Source: an uncultured Chitinophagales bacterium (lineage in GTDB: Bacteria; Bacteroidota; Bacteroidia; Chitinophagales; JAHDHT01). From it: a stretch of 49,586 nucleotides of DNA. A program made the translations under genes and the position numbers. Below are positions 1 to 9,715 of the stretch, one piece after another (the first letter of the stretch is position 1; the number at the start of each line of letters is the position of its first letter). The DNA lies in the NCBI GenBank assembly GCA_938023075.1, contig CALHDG010000046.1, positions 1-49,586 of the forward strand, written 5' to 3'. The notes under the pieces are model-generated. The model worked only from the letters and a program-made list of their open reading frames with translations. It did no database searches and was not told where the DNA came from.

Positions 1-158
1 TTATGCCAATTGGTATTGTTGGTCCAATTATCCCCATTGGTACTTTCGTATAGCGCTTTTAATGCTGTCCAATCGTCAATGTGGCATTGAGCTTTACAAA
101 ATTTGTCTTGAAAAAAAATAGAAATGATAAAAATGGAAAATAAGGTAAGTTTGTTCAT
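1..158 (-). CDS. Leucine-rich-repeat secreted protein, N-terminal fragment
   Basis: The reverse strand opens with an ATG at 158-156 and stays open to the window edge, giving 52 codons. Residues 1-24 look like a signal peptide (hydrophobic LFSIFIISIFF, then KAQ). The mature start reads DWTALKALYESTNGDNWTNN. This is the characteristic N-terminal cap of Bacteroidota leucine-rich-repeat proteins, in which ALxxLYxxTNGxxW precedes the first repeat. The repeats themselves lie outside the window. The product is probably exported and used in surface recognition or adhesion, but that is inferred from the family only. Confidence 0.75.
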   Translation of the reverse strand, partial: MNKLTLFSIFIISIFFQDKFCKAQCHIDDWTALKALYESTNGDNWTNNTNWH

Positions 159-370
159 AATGCAATTGAATTGATACATGTTAAAAGTACAAAGCTTGTT
201 CCAAATTGCCAAATACCACCTTCTTTTTAAAAACCCAAACCCAATCTTTGGCTTAGTAGCAATTTTTTAAAACCAAACAGCGTGGTTATCTAAACTAGTT
301 TAATACAAAAATATCAACTGCATTATGAGTTTGAAATGCTTGTCTTATTTACTGAAAAATTGATCACACA

Positions 371-1642
371 TCAATCCAAAACCGCAAAGCCCGTATACCC
401 CTGCAAAGCTTCTGGTATTTTTATGCCTGCTGGCGTTTGATTATTTTCAAGTAAGGAAGCCACAATACGTGGCAAGGCAATAGCACTGCCGTTTAAGGTA
501 TGCGCCAAATGTTTTTTCTTATTGGCATCGCTGTAGCGCAATTTCATCCGGTTAGATTGAAAGGTTTCGAAGTTAGAAACCGAACTGACTTCTAACCAAC
601 GTTTTTGTGCGGCACTCCATACTTCCAAATCAAAAGTGAGTGCAGAGGCAAAGGTTAAATCACCACCACACAAATTTAAAATACGATACGGCAATTCTAA
701 TTTTTGCAACAGCGTTTCTACATAAGCCACCATTTCTTGATGCGTTTCATACGATTTTTCTGGATGCGTAATTTGAACAATCTCTACTTTATCAAACTGA
801 TGCAAGCGGTTTAAGCCCCTAACGTGTGCACCATAGGAGCCGGCTTCACGTCTAAAACAAGGCGTATAGCCACACATCTTAATCGGGAAATCGGCTTCTT
901 TTAAAATCACATCTCTATACAAATTGGTAATGGGCACTTCGGCGGTAGGTATCAAATACAAATCATCTGCCGGCACATAATACATTTGTCCTTCCTTATC
1001 TGGTAAAGAGCCCGTTCCCCTGCCCGATGCTTCATTGATCATAATGGGTGAAGTGATTTCTTCATACCCGGCTTTGATGCCTTCTTCTAAAAAAAAGTTG
1101 ATTAAAGCGCGTTGCAATTTGGCACCTTTCCCTCTAAATACCGGAAAGCCTGCACCGGTGACTTTTACCCCTAACTCCAAATCGAAAATGTTGTATTTTT
1201 TAGCTAACTCCCAATGGGGCAAAGTACCTTCAGGTAAAACCGGTTTTTCACCCACTTCTTTTTCTATCTTATTATCCTCTTCGCTTACTCCCTTAGGTAC
1301 AGAGCTATGTGGCACATTGGGGATGGTTAACAACAGTTCGCGCATCTCCTTTTCAGCGGTTTGTAATTGCTCGTTTAGTTGTTTGGCTTTTTCTTTTAAC
1401 ACCGCTGTTTTTGCTTTGGCTTCGTTAGCTGCTTCGGTTTGCCCACTCGAAAACAACTTGCCGATCTCTTTAGAAATGCTATTCATTTCCGCCGCTGCAT
1501 TGTCCGATTCTTGTTGAATACTTCTTCGTTTTTCATCAGCACTCATTACCTGATTAATTAAATCAGCAGCCGGTATCCCTCTTTTAGTTAAACGTTCAAT
1601 TACTTCAGTTGTATTTTCTTTTATATGTGGTATCGCTAACAT
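371..1642 (-). CDS. serS: Seryl-tRNA synthetase
   Basis: Class II aminoacyl-tRNA synthetase of 423 residues, a normal length for SerRS, which charges tRNA-Ser with serine in the cytoplasm. Residues about 30-105 are a long, charged, heptad-like region matching the tRNA-binding coiled-coil arm. The catalytic core shows motif 2 (CFRREAGSYGAHVRGLNR) and motif 3 (NGSAIALPRIVASLLEN, near residues 385-400). The start MLAIPHIKENT is supported by a TAnnTTTG box 18 bp upstream. The gene is monocistronic here; bshA follows on the same strand across a 585-bp gap that holds repeats. Nothing is missing from the family pattern. Confidence 0.97.
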   Translation of the reverse strand: MLAIPHIKENTTEVIERLTKRGIPAADLINQVMSADEKRRSIQQESDNAAAEMNSISKEIGKLFSSGQTEAANEAKAKTAVLKEKAKQLNEQLQTAEKEMRELLLTIPNVPHSSVPKGVSEEDNKIEKEVGEKPVLPEGTLPHWELAKKYNIFDLELGVKVTGAGFPVFRGKGAKLQRALINFFLEEGIKAGYEEITSPIMINEASGRGTGSLPDKEGQMYYVPADDLYLIPTAEVPITNLYRDVILKEADFPIKMCGYTPCFRREAGSYGAHVRGLNRLHQFDKVEIVQITHPEKSYETHQEMVAYVETLLQKLELPYRILNLCGGDLTFASALTFDLEVWSAAQKRWLEVSSVSNFETFQSNRMKLRYSDANKKKHLAHTLNGSAIALPRIVASLLENNQTPAGIKIPEALQGYTGFAVLD

Positions 1643-1660
1643 GTTTAATATTTAAGCCTG

Positions 1661-1668
1661 CAAAGATA
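1661..1668 (-). promoter_or_regulatory. Promoter -7 box for serS
   Basis: On the reverse strand this reads TATCTTTG, an exact match to the Bacteroidota -7 consensus TAnnTTTG. It ends 18 bp before the serS ATG. No clear TTTG -33 box was found at the usual spacing. Confidence 0.6.
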
Positions 1669-1737
1669 GGGAGAATATTAATTGAAATGCCATTTTCGAT
1701 CTATACAAATTGAGCCAGCAAATTGAAAAGAATAAGT

Positions 1738-1922
1738 TATACCAATTTGACGGTAAAATGTGACACAACAATTTTACAATTTTATCAAAATAGTCAGTCA
1801 AGCTCATACAGTCGGATAATTTGGGAAATTTAGAACGATTACTTCGTTGGAGAACAAAGCTAAGACTATGCCTGATAACCTCCGCATCGTACTCCTCCAA
1901 ATTTTACTCAAATTTATCCGAC
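1738..1922. repeat. R3-type inverted repeat element (degenerate copy)
   Basis: The left end (1738-1766) carries CCAATTTGAC, then TAAAATGTGACAC. These match both inverted ends of the element at 37881-38059. Inside it, GTCGGATAA at 1811-1819 is inverted at 1914-1922 (TTATCCGAC), with further imperfect pairing toward the centre, so 1811-1922 can fold as a long hairpin. The segment 1791-1828 recurs inverted at 29531-29567. An 82-codon frame across it is not coding. It is probably a non-autonomous mobile or extragenic palindromic element. Confidence 0.6.
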
Positions 1923-2227
1923 ACCATAAAGTAGTAGACATTTTTTTGAAGCGAAACCTCAGCTAAGTTGTCTTGTACCTTTTTGGTCATTATATTTAGT
2001 AGCTAAGTTCCTGAATCAAGTTCAGAACAGGCGTTTACATCACTAGTGGTTTAAGCACTAAGTTTAACTTGTCATTATTCAATGTGAATCTACTGTACAA
2101 AGGTAATCGCAGAGGGATTATCCTTTAGCAAATTTAAAGGCAAAAACAGGGTATAATAATTTACAAACTAACTTGCCGAAAGTATTGATTGATGGGTAAG
2201 GCTTAGGAATTTTGAGTTTATGATGGA
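1923..2227. other. Intergenic region without a gene
   Basis: No supported gene. Positions 1941-1957 hold the T-run plus GAAGCGAAACC head of repeat family R1, but no R1 core follows, so it is a truncated remnant. The rest shows no tRNA, terminator or coding signal. Confidence 0.5.
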
Positions 2228-3367
2228 TTACACCAAGGCACTATTTCCCTCTAATATACTTTCGTAAAATTGTTCATATTTCGGCAGAATGGCATTAATG
2301 TCAAACTGATGCGCTTGTTTCAAAGCATTTTTATTAAACTGTTGTTTTAGGGTTTTATCTTTTAAAAGAGTTAAGGCATTTTTTGCCATATCATCAACAT
2401 CGCCTACATTACTTAAAAAGCCGGTTTCCCCATGAATATTAATTTCAGGTATACCACCGGCATTAGAAGAAATTACCGGCACCTCACAAGCCATCGCTTC
2501 TAAAGCAGCTAAACCAAAACTTTCGCTTTCTGAAGGTAAGATGAATAAATCTGCTACTGCCAACAATTCACCAACGGCATCTTGCTTACCCAAAAAACGA
2601 ATGCTTTCACAGTTTTCTAATTTTCGGCACAATCGCTCAGCATTTTTACGTTCTGGTCCATCGCCAATTAAAAGCAGTTTTGCAGGCATTTCACTCACAA
2701 TATTTTTGAACACTAAAATCACATCCTCTACCCGTTTTACTTTTCTAAAATTAGAGGTATGAATGATAATCGGCTCTCCATTTGGGGCAATAGCTTTTTT
2801 AAAATGGCTTTTATCGTGCTTTTGAAAAGCTTCTAAATCAATAAAATTCGGAATCACTTCAATAGACTTGTCGATATTGAAATTATTGTAGGTATCTTGC
2901 TTTAGACTTTCAGAAACAGCTGTAACCCCATCGGACTGCATAATGGAAAAAGTTACTACCGGAGTATAGGTGCTATCTTTTCCAACTAAGGTAATATCTG
3001 TACCATGCAAAGTAGTGATTACCGGTAAGTGAATGCCATGGGTTTTTAATATACTTTTAGCCAAAAAAGCCGAAGTAGCATGTGGAATAGCATAATGCAC
3101 ATGCACCAAATCTAAATTACTAAACTTTGCAGTATCCACAATTTTACTGGCAAGTGCCGTTTCGTAAGGAGGAAACTCAAATAACGGATAATTGGTAAAA
3201 CTCACATCGTGAAACGTAATATTTTCATGAAATTGATTGAGCCTTGCCGGTTGTTTGTACGATATAAAATGTATTTGATGTCCTTTATCAGCCAGTGCTT
3301 TTCCCAACTCAGTTGCCACCACTCCGCTACCGCCAAAGGTGGGGTAGCAAACAATACCTATTCGCAT
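2228..3367 (-). CDS. bshA: N-acetyl-alpha-D-glucosaminyl L-malate synthase (bacillithiol synthesis)
   Basis: GT4-family glycosyltransferase of 379 residues. It joins UDP-GlcNAc to L-malate, the first step of bacillithiol synthesis. The N-terminus MRIGIVCYPTFGGSGVVATE is the BshA signature (glycine-rich nucleotide-sugar loop). Other family landmarks are HVHYAIPHATSAFLAK, TLHGTDITLVG and the C-terminal ESFGLAALEAMACEVPVI sugar-nucleotide motif. The open frame extends to 3406, but a TATCTTTG promoter box at 3394-3401 would put the transcript start inside that extension, and MRIGIV is the conserved family start. BshB and BshC are not in the window. Confidence 0.93.
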   Translation of the reverse strand: MRIGIVCYPTFGGSGVVATELGKALADKGHQIHFISYKQPARLNQFHENITFHDVSFTNYPLFEFPPYETALASKIVDTAKFSNLDLVHVHYAIPHATSAFLAKSILKTHGIHLPVITTLHGTDITLVGKDSTYTPVVTFSIMQSDGVTAVSESLKQDTYNNFNIDKSIEVIPNFIDLEAFQKHDKSHFKKAIAPNGEPIIIHTSNFRKVKRVEDVILVFKNIVSEMPAKLLLIGDGPERKNAERLCRKLENCESIRFLGKQDAVGELLAVADLFILPSESESFGLAALEAMACEVPVISSNAGGIPEINIHGETGFLSNVGDVDDMAKNALTLLKDKTLKQQFNKNALKQAHQFDINAILPKYEQFYESILEGNSALV

Positions 3368-3393
3368 AAATGTATCTTCAATTTTTATAAATT

Positions 3394-3401
3394 CAAAGAT
3401 A
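3394..3401 (-). promoter_or_regulatory. Promoter -7 box for bshA
   Basis: The reverse strand reads TATCTTTG, matching TAnnTTTG, 26 bp before the chosen bshA ATG. It rules against the upstream in-frame ATG at 3406. Confidence 0.6.
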
Positions 3402-3494
3402 GGCATTTGTTTCGTCTATCGTAAAACATATCCTCCAAACAATTAAAAAGTTGGTTTTTTTTAAACAAAACAACAGTTCAACATGTATAGGAAA

Positions 3495-3524
3495 TTGATA
3501 ATTCAACATTACTTATTATATTTG
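3495..3524 (+). promoter_or_regulatory. Promoter of the di-heme cytochrome gene
   Basis: TTG at 3495-3497 and TATATTTG at 3517-3524 are spaced as in Bacteroidota -33/-7 promoters. The -7 box ends 20 bp before the ATG at 3545. Confidence 0.5.
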
Positions 3525-3544
3525 ATAAACCAAAAGAAAAGGGT

Positions 3545-4969
3545 ATGCATAAAAGGTTTTTATTTGTTGGAGTCAGTATATTATTTTTAGGTGTTTTTTT
3601 ATACAGCTGCGAATCAGATTTGACTATGCCCGAAGCCCTTGAAACCGCCAGTATAGCAGGCACTACTTTTATGCCGGCATCTCCTCAACGGGAAGGCGAC
3701 CCTGAAAAAGGGAAAGATATTTTATTAAACGGAAACTACATTGGCAGTGGCATCCCTATAGAAATTTATAAAGCGGTTTATGGCGATCATACCGAAAACG
3801 CACTCAACCGGTCTGGCGAAAACGCCAATATTGCTCCAGACTTTACTGCTTTCACTCATCAAAACGGCGCACACGTTGTTAGTGCCAACTGCCTTCAATG
3901 TCATGGCAGTTATTTAAATGGCGAATACATTATCGGTTTAGGTAATATTAATATCGATTTTACGGTTAGTCAAAATGCTACTGTAAAAGTGGTAGATGTT
4001 ATTATAGAAAACAAACACGGTAAAGATTCTGCCGAATGGGAAGCCTACGAACCGTTTAGTAAAGCCTCTACAGCAATTTCTAATTGGATATTAACCAAAA
4101 CCGTTGGTGCCAACCCTGCCGATAGAATTTTTGGTGTATTAGCGGCTTACAGAGATAAAAACACTTTAGAGTGGAATGATCAATTAAGCTTTAATGAGAT
4201 TAGTGATTATACCGAATTTACGGATGTGCCACCCTGGTGGGTTTTAAAAAAGAAACATGCGCCTTTGTATACCGGCACGGGTGGTGGCGATTGGGCAAAG
4301 TTGTTTATGGCTGCCAGTACCTTAACGCTCAAAAATTCAGAAGAAGCTAATGCGATAGATGAAGATTTTGTACACGTGATGGCTTATCTAAAAACTATTG
4401 AAGCTCCAAAATATCCGTACCAAATTAATGAGGAACTTGTTCAAATGGGGCAGCATATTTTTAAGGCGAATTGTGCAGGTTGCCACGGCACCTATGGAGA
4501 AAACGAAAGTTACCCCAATTTACTGGTTGACTTGTCTGTAGTGGATACCGACCCCGAACAATCTAAAGCAGTTACTAACGAATCTACACAAGGTCGATTT
4601 ATTGAATGGTTTAACAGCAGTTGGTTTGCCAATGATGAGCCCGCTGGAGAGCTTCTAAAAACTAGCGGTTATATAGCTCAACCCTTAGATGGTATTTGGG
4701 CATCGGCACCGTATTTGCATAATGGGTCTGTTCCAACTTTATACGAATTGCTAAAGTCGAGTGAACGCCAAACTTACTGGAGAAGAACAGCAGAGCATGT
4801 TTACGACGAAGTAAACGTAGGCTGGACTTACAACGAAGAAACCGGTTATACCGATCGATTTACTTATGACACCACGCAAAAAGGTTACGGAAACGGAGGA
4901 CACACTTTTGGTGATGGATTAAATGAAGCCGATAGAATAGCTTTGATTGAGTATTTGAAAACGTTGTAA
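3545..4969 (+). CDS. Di-heme c-type cytochrome lipoprotein (RoxA/MauG-like)
   Basis: 474 residues. A lipoprotein signal peptide ends in LYSC (Cys22), so the protein should be anchored in the envelope. There are two c-type haem sites, CLQCH at 116-120 and CAGCH at 310-314. The segment GIWASAPYLHNGSVPTLYEL near residue 390 is the motif found in di-heme peroxidase/MauG relatives, closest in wording to rubber-oxygenase (RoxA-type) cytochromes. This points to a periplasmic redox enzyme, perhaps an oxygenase or peroxidase; the substrate cannot be told. It appears monocistronic. Confidence 0.8.
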   Translation: MHKRFLFVGVSILFLGVFLYSCESDLTMPEALETASIAGTTFMPASPQREGDPEKGKDILLNGNYIGSGIPIEIYKAVYGDHTENALNRSGENANIAPDFTAFTHQNGAHVVSANCLQCHGSYLNGEYIIGLGNINIDFTVSQNATVKVVDVIIENKHGKDSAEWEAYEPFSKASTAISNWILTKTVGANPADRIFGVLAAYRDKNTLEWNDQLSFNEISDYTEFTDVPPWWVLKKKHAPLYTGTGGGDWAKLFMAASTLTLKNSEEANAIDEDFVHVMAYLKTIEAPKYPYQINEELVQMGQHIFKANCAGCHGTYGENESYPNLLVDLSVVDTDPEQSKAVTNESTQGRFIEWFNSSWFANDEPAGELLKTSGYIAQPLDGIWASAPYLHNGSVPTLYELLKSSERQTYWRRTAEHVYDEVNVGWTYNEETGYTDRFTYDTTQKGYGNGGHTFGDGLNEADRIALIEYLKTL

Positions 4970-5487
4970 GCATCTAAAAAAGTTATCTTCATTTATTTTG
5001 ATAGTTTTTATAGGAATTATTGTAAAGTAATGCTACATAAATAAATCTACATTTCGGTCTGGAGCATCAAAATTGAAAGTGATGAAAACCCTATTTAATA
5101 GTTTAGTTATTGTAGAAATCAGGTATTTTAATTTAATTGAAGTTTATGCTGCTATACGCTATCGTCCTGTTTTAAAAAGGAATCGAGTAGACGGCTTCGA
5201 TCCTAAATTAGGAACGGAGTGCGCCCAATTACGAAATCTACTATGCGGTAAGGCAACAGAGCCAATTACTCAATAAAACAAAATCAATTTTGACAATGCA
5301 CTTCGAAACAATCATTTAACTAGCACTTCATTTTATGAGGAGTTTGGCATTCTGAAAATTAAATTCAAAACATATTGCAATTACTATTAAATTTAAACAA
5401 AAAAAATATTATATTTTAGTGAATACTCAATTTCACGATTATTTGCATGGATAATTGCTTAAATTTGAATCTTCAATAATCTATTTT
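4970..5487. other. Intergenic region without a supported gene
   Basis: 518 bp between the cytochrome and the FG-GAP protein. A 67-codon frame at 5073-5276 has no recognisable protein features and was not accepted. No tRNA, terminator or repeat copy was recognised. The last 100 bp are very AT-rich and probably contain the promoter of the next gene. Confidence 0.4.
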
Positions 5488-7692
5488 ATGAATTCAATAT
5501 TCAGAACAAGTATAACAATAATTTCGCTATTAATTGCTACAAATGTGTTAGCTCAACCTTTTATTCGTTCTGGCGAAATTGAGGTGAGGCAAAATGACAC
5601 CGCTCTTAAGTATGCTTGGGCAGGTGGCTTAAACAATCCGCAATTTTCTAATGCTGATTTAAATAATGACGGAATAGATGATTTAGTGATTTTTGACCGG
5701 AAGGATAATCAGTTCCTTACCTTTCTTTCAAACGGCACTTCAGGTGAGATAGATTTTGACTATGCGCCTGATTACGAATATAATTTTCCATTGGTAGAAA
5801 ATTGGGCATTGCTGGTAGATTTTAATTGCGATGGAGTAAAAGATTTATTTTGTAGCCAGAAAAATTTTAACCACGCCAGCGTATACAAGGGTTTTTATAA
5901 AGATGATGAACTAAACTTTGAAATATTTGCAGATACGTTGTTCTACAATAATTCAGATGGAACGGAAGACTCCATTTACATCCCTTTATTTGATGTGCCG
6001 GGCATACAAGATATTGACGATGATGGCGATATTGATATATTAACTTTTAACATTGCCGGTGGTTATTTAGAATATTATAAAAATCTTTCGGCTGAAAATA
6101 ATAACGAATGCGAGGCATTGGAATTTATATTAGAAGATGACTGTTGGGGTAAATTTTATGAATCGGGCATTAGACCACCGGTTACCTTAAGTGAATACGC
6201 TGATTCTTGTGCAAAAGTAACCGGAAAACGCGATCCACGTCATCCTGGTTCAACTATTTTGGCTATTGACATTGATGAAGATGCCGATAAAGAAGTGTTT
6301 TTAGGTGATATCTCTTTCGATAATCTAAATATGTTGGTTAATCACGGTGATTTAAATCATGCTTATATGGCAGAACAAGATACGATGTTTCCAATGTATA
6401 ATGTGCCGGCTTTCTTTAACTATTTTCCCGGTTCGTATTATGTGGATGTAAACAACGATAACGTTCGAGACTTTATCGCTTCGCCAAACGGCTTAAATAA
6501 TGCCATTAATTTTAATTGCAGTTGGCTTTATTTAAATGAAGGAGCAGATAATAAATTAGTTGCTAGTTTTGAGCAAGATAATTTTTTAGTTGGTCAGATG
6601 ATTGATGTTGGCGAACGCTCGAGACCGGTTTTGTTTGATTATAATGCCGATGGTTTGATGGATCTTCTAATAGCTAATGCAGGTTACCATACGGTAGTTG
6701 GTGTAGCAGACCAATTAAAAAGCACCTTAACCTTGTATGAAAATGTTGGTAGTGTAAACAAACCAGTTTTTAAATTGGTGGATAGAGATTATCTTAAACT
6801 TAATGAAACTTTTGGTTTTAAAGATATGCAACCCGCCTTTGGTGATTTAGATAATGATGGAGATCAAGATATGTTGTTAGGCGATTCCGATGGTTTTGTA
6901 CACTATTTTAAAAACGATGCATCTTCTGGTCAGGTTGCTAACTTTAGTTTATACAAACCTAAATTAAATGGTATAGATGCCAACCAACAAGCTCGTCCAT
7001 TTTTGTATGATGTAACCGGTAATGGTTTATTAGATTTGGTGATTGGCACACGCACTGGTTTTTTATATTTTTATGAAAATGTAGGCACCTTAGAAGAAGC
7101 CACCTATGAACAAGTTTCAACCAATTGGGGAAAAGTAGATGTAAAAGAAATTGGTGAAGTAACTGCTTATAGTTTTCCTATTCTATTAAAATTAGGAGAG
7201 ACTAATGAATTGACCTTATTAGTTGGGGCAGAAAGTGGAAAAATACACGCCTATAATAACATAACCGAAAATATAGATACAGGTGCCTTTAATTTAATTA
7301 CTGATAACTTTTTGAATGAAACAACCGGTTTATATAGTGCTTTAGCTATAGGTAATATAGATGGGGATGCAGAATTGGAAATGATTGTGGGTAATAATAG
7401 AGGGGGTTTATCTCTATATAATGAAGATATTGGAATAGCTGTACAAGAAACCATAGCCTATGATACTTATCAAATATTTCCTAATCCGGTAAAAGATTAT
7501 GTATTAATTAAAAGCCACCAAGCAGATGCCGTTCAACTTCAATTGATTAATGCCACCGGTCAATTAATTTACGAAAACACCTTTTCTAAGCAAACTACCT
7601 TATCAACAAAATGGTATCCTAACGGCATCTATTTTGTTAAAATCAAGCAAAAAAATGTCGTAAATACAGCAAAACTCATTATTCAAAAATAA
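5488..7692 (+). CDS. Secreted FG-GAP/VCBS repeat protein with T9SS sorting domain
   Basis: 734 residues from the ATG at 5488, which gives a clean signal peptide (MNSIFRTSITIISLLIATNVLAQ); the frame opens 33 bp earlier. The body has repeated calcium-loop motifs of the type DxNxDGxxD, for example DLNNDGIDDL, DIDDDGDIDIL, DLDNDGDQDML and DVTGNGLLDLV. This is the pattern of FG-GAP/VCBS beta-propeller repeats. The last 80 residues (YQIFPNPVKDYVLIKS to the terminal KLIIQK) form a type A T9SS sorting domain, so the protein is expected outside the cell. Its ligand or partner is unknown. An arylsulfotransferase-like T9SS cargo gene follows after 62 bp. Confidence 0.85.
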   Translation: MNSIFRTSITIISLLIATNVLAQPFIRSGEIEVRQNDTALKYAWAGGLNNPQFSNADLNNDGIDDLVIFDRKDNQFLTFLSNGTSGEIDFDYAPDYEYNFPLVENWALLVDFNCDGVKDLFCSQKNFNHASVYKGFYKDDELNFEIFADTLFYNNSDGTEDSIYIPLFDVPGIQDIDDDGDIDILTFNIAGGYLEYYKNLSAENNNECEALEFILEDDCWGKFYESGIRPPVTLSEYADSCAKVTGKRDPRHPGSTILAIDIDEDADKEVFLGDISFDNLNMLVNHGDLNHAYMAEQDTMFPMYNVPAFFNYFPGSYYVDVNNDNVRDFIASPNGLNNAINFNCSWLYLNEGADNKLVASFEQDNFLVGQMIDVGERSRPVLFDYNADGLMDLLIANAGYHTVVGVADQLKSTLTLYENVGSVNKPVFKLVDRDYLKLNETFGFKDMQPAFGDLDNDGDQDMLLGDSDGFVHYFKNDASSGQVANFSLYKPKLNGIDANQQARPFLYDVTGNGLLDLVIGTRTGFLYFYENVGTLEEATYEQVSTNWGKVDVKEIGEVTAYSFPILLKLGETNELTLLVGAESGKIHAYNNITENIDTGAFNLITDNFLNETTGLYSALAIGNIDGDAELEMIVGNNRGGLSLYNEDIGIAVQETIAYDTYQIFPNPVKDYVLIKSHQADAVQLQLINATGQLIYENTFSKQTTLSTKWYPNGIYFVKIKQKNVVNTAKLIIQK

Positions 7693-7708
7693 TACTAAAA
7701 ATCATTAC

Positions 7709-7716
7709 TACTTTTG
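7709..7716 (+). promoter_or_regulatory. Promoter -7 box for the arylsulfotransferase-like gene
   Basis: TACTTTTG matches TAnnTTTG, 38 bp upstream of the ATG at 7755. No -33 TTTG is evident. Confidence 0.5.
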
Positions 7717-7754
7717 TAGAGATATGATTATCAAATACTTATAAAAAACAAATT

Positions 7755-9665
7755 ATGAATTTAAAAAATAAACTTTTAATTACCATCTGTGTTATGGTTG
7801 GTTTAACCATTATACACAGTAATGCTCAACCCACTGTTGGTTTAAAACTAAATACCGCAAATGCCTATGATGGCTATACCTTATTTACGCCCTATTATTC
7901 TGATTATACTTACTTAATTGATAATTGTGGTGAAATCATTAATCAATGGGAAAGCCTTGCACGCCCTTATTATACTGCTTATTTATTAGATGATGGAAGC
8001 ATTGTACGATTAACCGGATTAGGCAATAGCAATGCCGATTACATTGAAGTTAGAGATTGGAATGACAATTTAGTTTGGCAATGGAATCCATTAGGAACCG
8101 ATTTTGATTTTATGCATTCTGATGTAGCTATTTTACCCAACGGTAATTTTTTAGTAATTGTAGAAGACCGGTTAACTCCAACTGAATGGATTAACTTAGG
8201 TGGAGACCCCGGCAACATAAGCAACAGTTACTCTGCCTTAGAAAGCATTATCGAAATTCAACCGGTAGGCACAAACGGCGCAAATGTTGTTTGGGAGTGG
8301 AAGATGGCAGATCATATTATCCAAGATATTGACCCAACCAAAGCAACCTATGGAGTAGTGGCAGACAATCCTCAATTGTGGGACATCAACAACTTAAATT
8401 GGATTGGGCAAGCACGCGATCAACAACATTTTAATGGTATGGATTATCATCCTGGCAAAGATCAAATTGTGGTGTCTTGTTGGTCATGCTCAGAAATGTT
8501 AATCATCGATCACTCTACTACAACAGCTCAGGCAGCAGGTCATACCGGCGGCAATTCTGGCAAAGGCGGCGATATTTTATATCGTTATGGCAACCCGATC
8601 AATTACGATCACGGAACTATGGCTGATCGAGTTTTCTTCGGACAGCATAATACCGATTGGATTGACCCTGCTTTACCACATGGCGATAAAATATCTTTAT
8701 TTGAAAATGGAAATGGCAGACCGGGTGGCGCTTATTCAAGAGTGGTAATCTTAGATCCACCAACCGATGCTGCTGGAAATTATTTAACCGATGCCAGCGG
8801 CACTTATTTACCAACTTCGTTTGATTATGTTTGGCCTCCACTCGGAAGCAGTGCCCCAACTTTTGATGGTACTACTTTTTACAGCCAATATATGAGCGGT
8901 ATAAATATGCAACCTAATGGCAATGTGGTTATCTGTGAAGCCATGACAGGACGGTTTTTTGAAGTTGATCCAACCGGAAATATCGTTTGGCATTACCAAA
9001 ATCCTGATAGAGGCACAGTTTACGCGCAAGGCACTGCCCCAAATAGTGCATGGAGTTACCGGGCTGAACGATATCAACCCAGCCATCCCGCATTTGTTGG
9101 GAAAGATATGTCTCAAAAAGGAACTATAGAAGATTCAAATACAGTAACAGACAACTGTACAACGTTTTGTAACGGAACAATTATTAGCTTTAGCGGACTT
9201 CCTGCTGTAACCTCTTCAAACTCACCAGTTAATTTAACTGGTTCTCCGGCTGGTGGCACGTTTAGCGGTCCCGGTGTAATTTTTAGTGCATTCAATCCAT
9301 CACTTTCCGGTCCTGGTACTCATACCATAACCTATACTTATACCGATGGAAATAATTGTACTTCTTCCATTTCTCAAAATATTTTAGTGTTTACTATTTC
9401 TTTTAACTTTGTTAATTATAACTTGGGTACAATAAGTCCTAAAATAATTAATGAATTAGAAATTGATATGGATGTTATGGAAGCAGGTGAGTATCAGTTC
9501 GAAATATTCTCTATTGATGGAAAAACCATTCATCAACAACAATTAAATTTATCAGAAGGTCATCAAAATTATCGTTTTGCCTTCAATCAACCTGTTAATA
9601 ATGGTATACTTTTAATGAAAGTAAATAATGGAAAGCATCAAGTTATTCAAAAATTCACTCAATAA
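7755..9665 (+). CDS. Arylsulfotransferase (ASST)-family secreted protein with T9SS tail
   Basis: 636 residues. There is a signal peptide (cleavage near SNAQ, residue 25), followed by about 430 residues matching ASST-family propellers: the opening YDGYTLFTPYYSDYTYLID, WQWNPLGTDFDFMHSDVAIL, QHFNGMDYHPGKDQIV, and FFGQHNTDWIDPALPHGDKI. Residues about 475-545 resemble an Ig/PKD-like domain common in Bacteroidota (GGTFSGPGVIFSAFNPSLSG). The final 70 residues are a type A T9SS sorting domain. The family transfers sulfate between phenols in periplasmic enzymes, but many Bacteroidota homologues are uncharacterised, so activity is uncertain. The gene ends at a strong terminator. Confidence 0.8.
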   Translation: MNLKNKLLITICVMVGLTIIHSNAQPTVGLKLNTANAYDGYTLFTPYYSDYTYLIDNCGEIINQWESLARPYYTAYLLDDGSIVRLTGLGNSNADYIEVRDWNDNLVWQWNPLGTDFDFMHSDVAILPNGNFLVIVEDRLTPTEWINLGGDPGNISNSYSALESIIEIQPVGTNGANVVWEWKMADHIIQDIDPTKATYGVVADNPQLWDINNLNWIGQARDQQHFNGMDYHPGKDQIVVSCWSCSEMLIIDHSTTTAQAAGHTGGNSGKGGDILYRYGNPINYDHGTMADRVFFGQHNTDWIDPALPHGDKISLFENGNGRPGGAYSRVVILDPPTDAAGNYLTDASGTYLPTSFDYVWPPLGSSAPTFDGTTFYSQYMSGINMQPNGNVVICEAMTGRFFEVDPTGNIVWHYQNPDRGTVYAQGTAPNSAWSYRAERYQPSHPAFVGKDMSQKGTIEDSNTVTDNCTTFCNGTIISFSGLPAVTSSNSPVNLTGSPAGGTFSGPGVIFSAFNPSLSGPGTHTITYTYTDGNNCTSSISQNILVFTISFNFVNYNLGTISPKIINELEIDMDVMEAGEYQFEIFSIDGKTIHQQQLNLSEGHQNYRFAFNQPVNNGILLMKVNNGKHQVIQKFTQ

Positions 9666-9683
9666 AAAGAATTAATTTTAATG

Positions 9684-9715
9684 AAAAGGTCGCTATTTGA
9701 TGGCGGCTTTTTTTT
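9684..9715 (+). terminator. Rho-independent terminator after the arylsulfotransferase-like gene
   Basis: GTCGC and GCGGC pair around a 9-base loop (one G-T wobble). The stem is extended by AAAAG against the following T-run, which has eight T residues. It starts 18 bp after the stop codon. Confidence 0.75.

Noticed and set aside
1035-1517. 160-codon frame antisense to serS
   Set aside because: A shadow of the conserved serS reading frame; no protein features of its own.
1652-1900. 82-codon reading frame on the minus strand
   Set aside because: It lies within a palindromic R3-type repeat, part of which recurs elsewhere without an open frame. No protein features.
5073-5276. 67-codon reading frame
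   Set aside because: No signal peptide, domain, promoter or conserved neighbour; composition is like the surrounding non-coding DNA.
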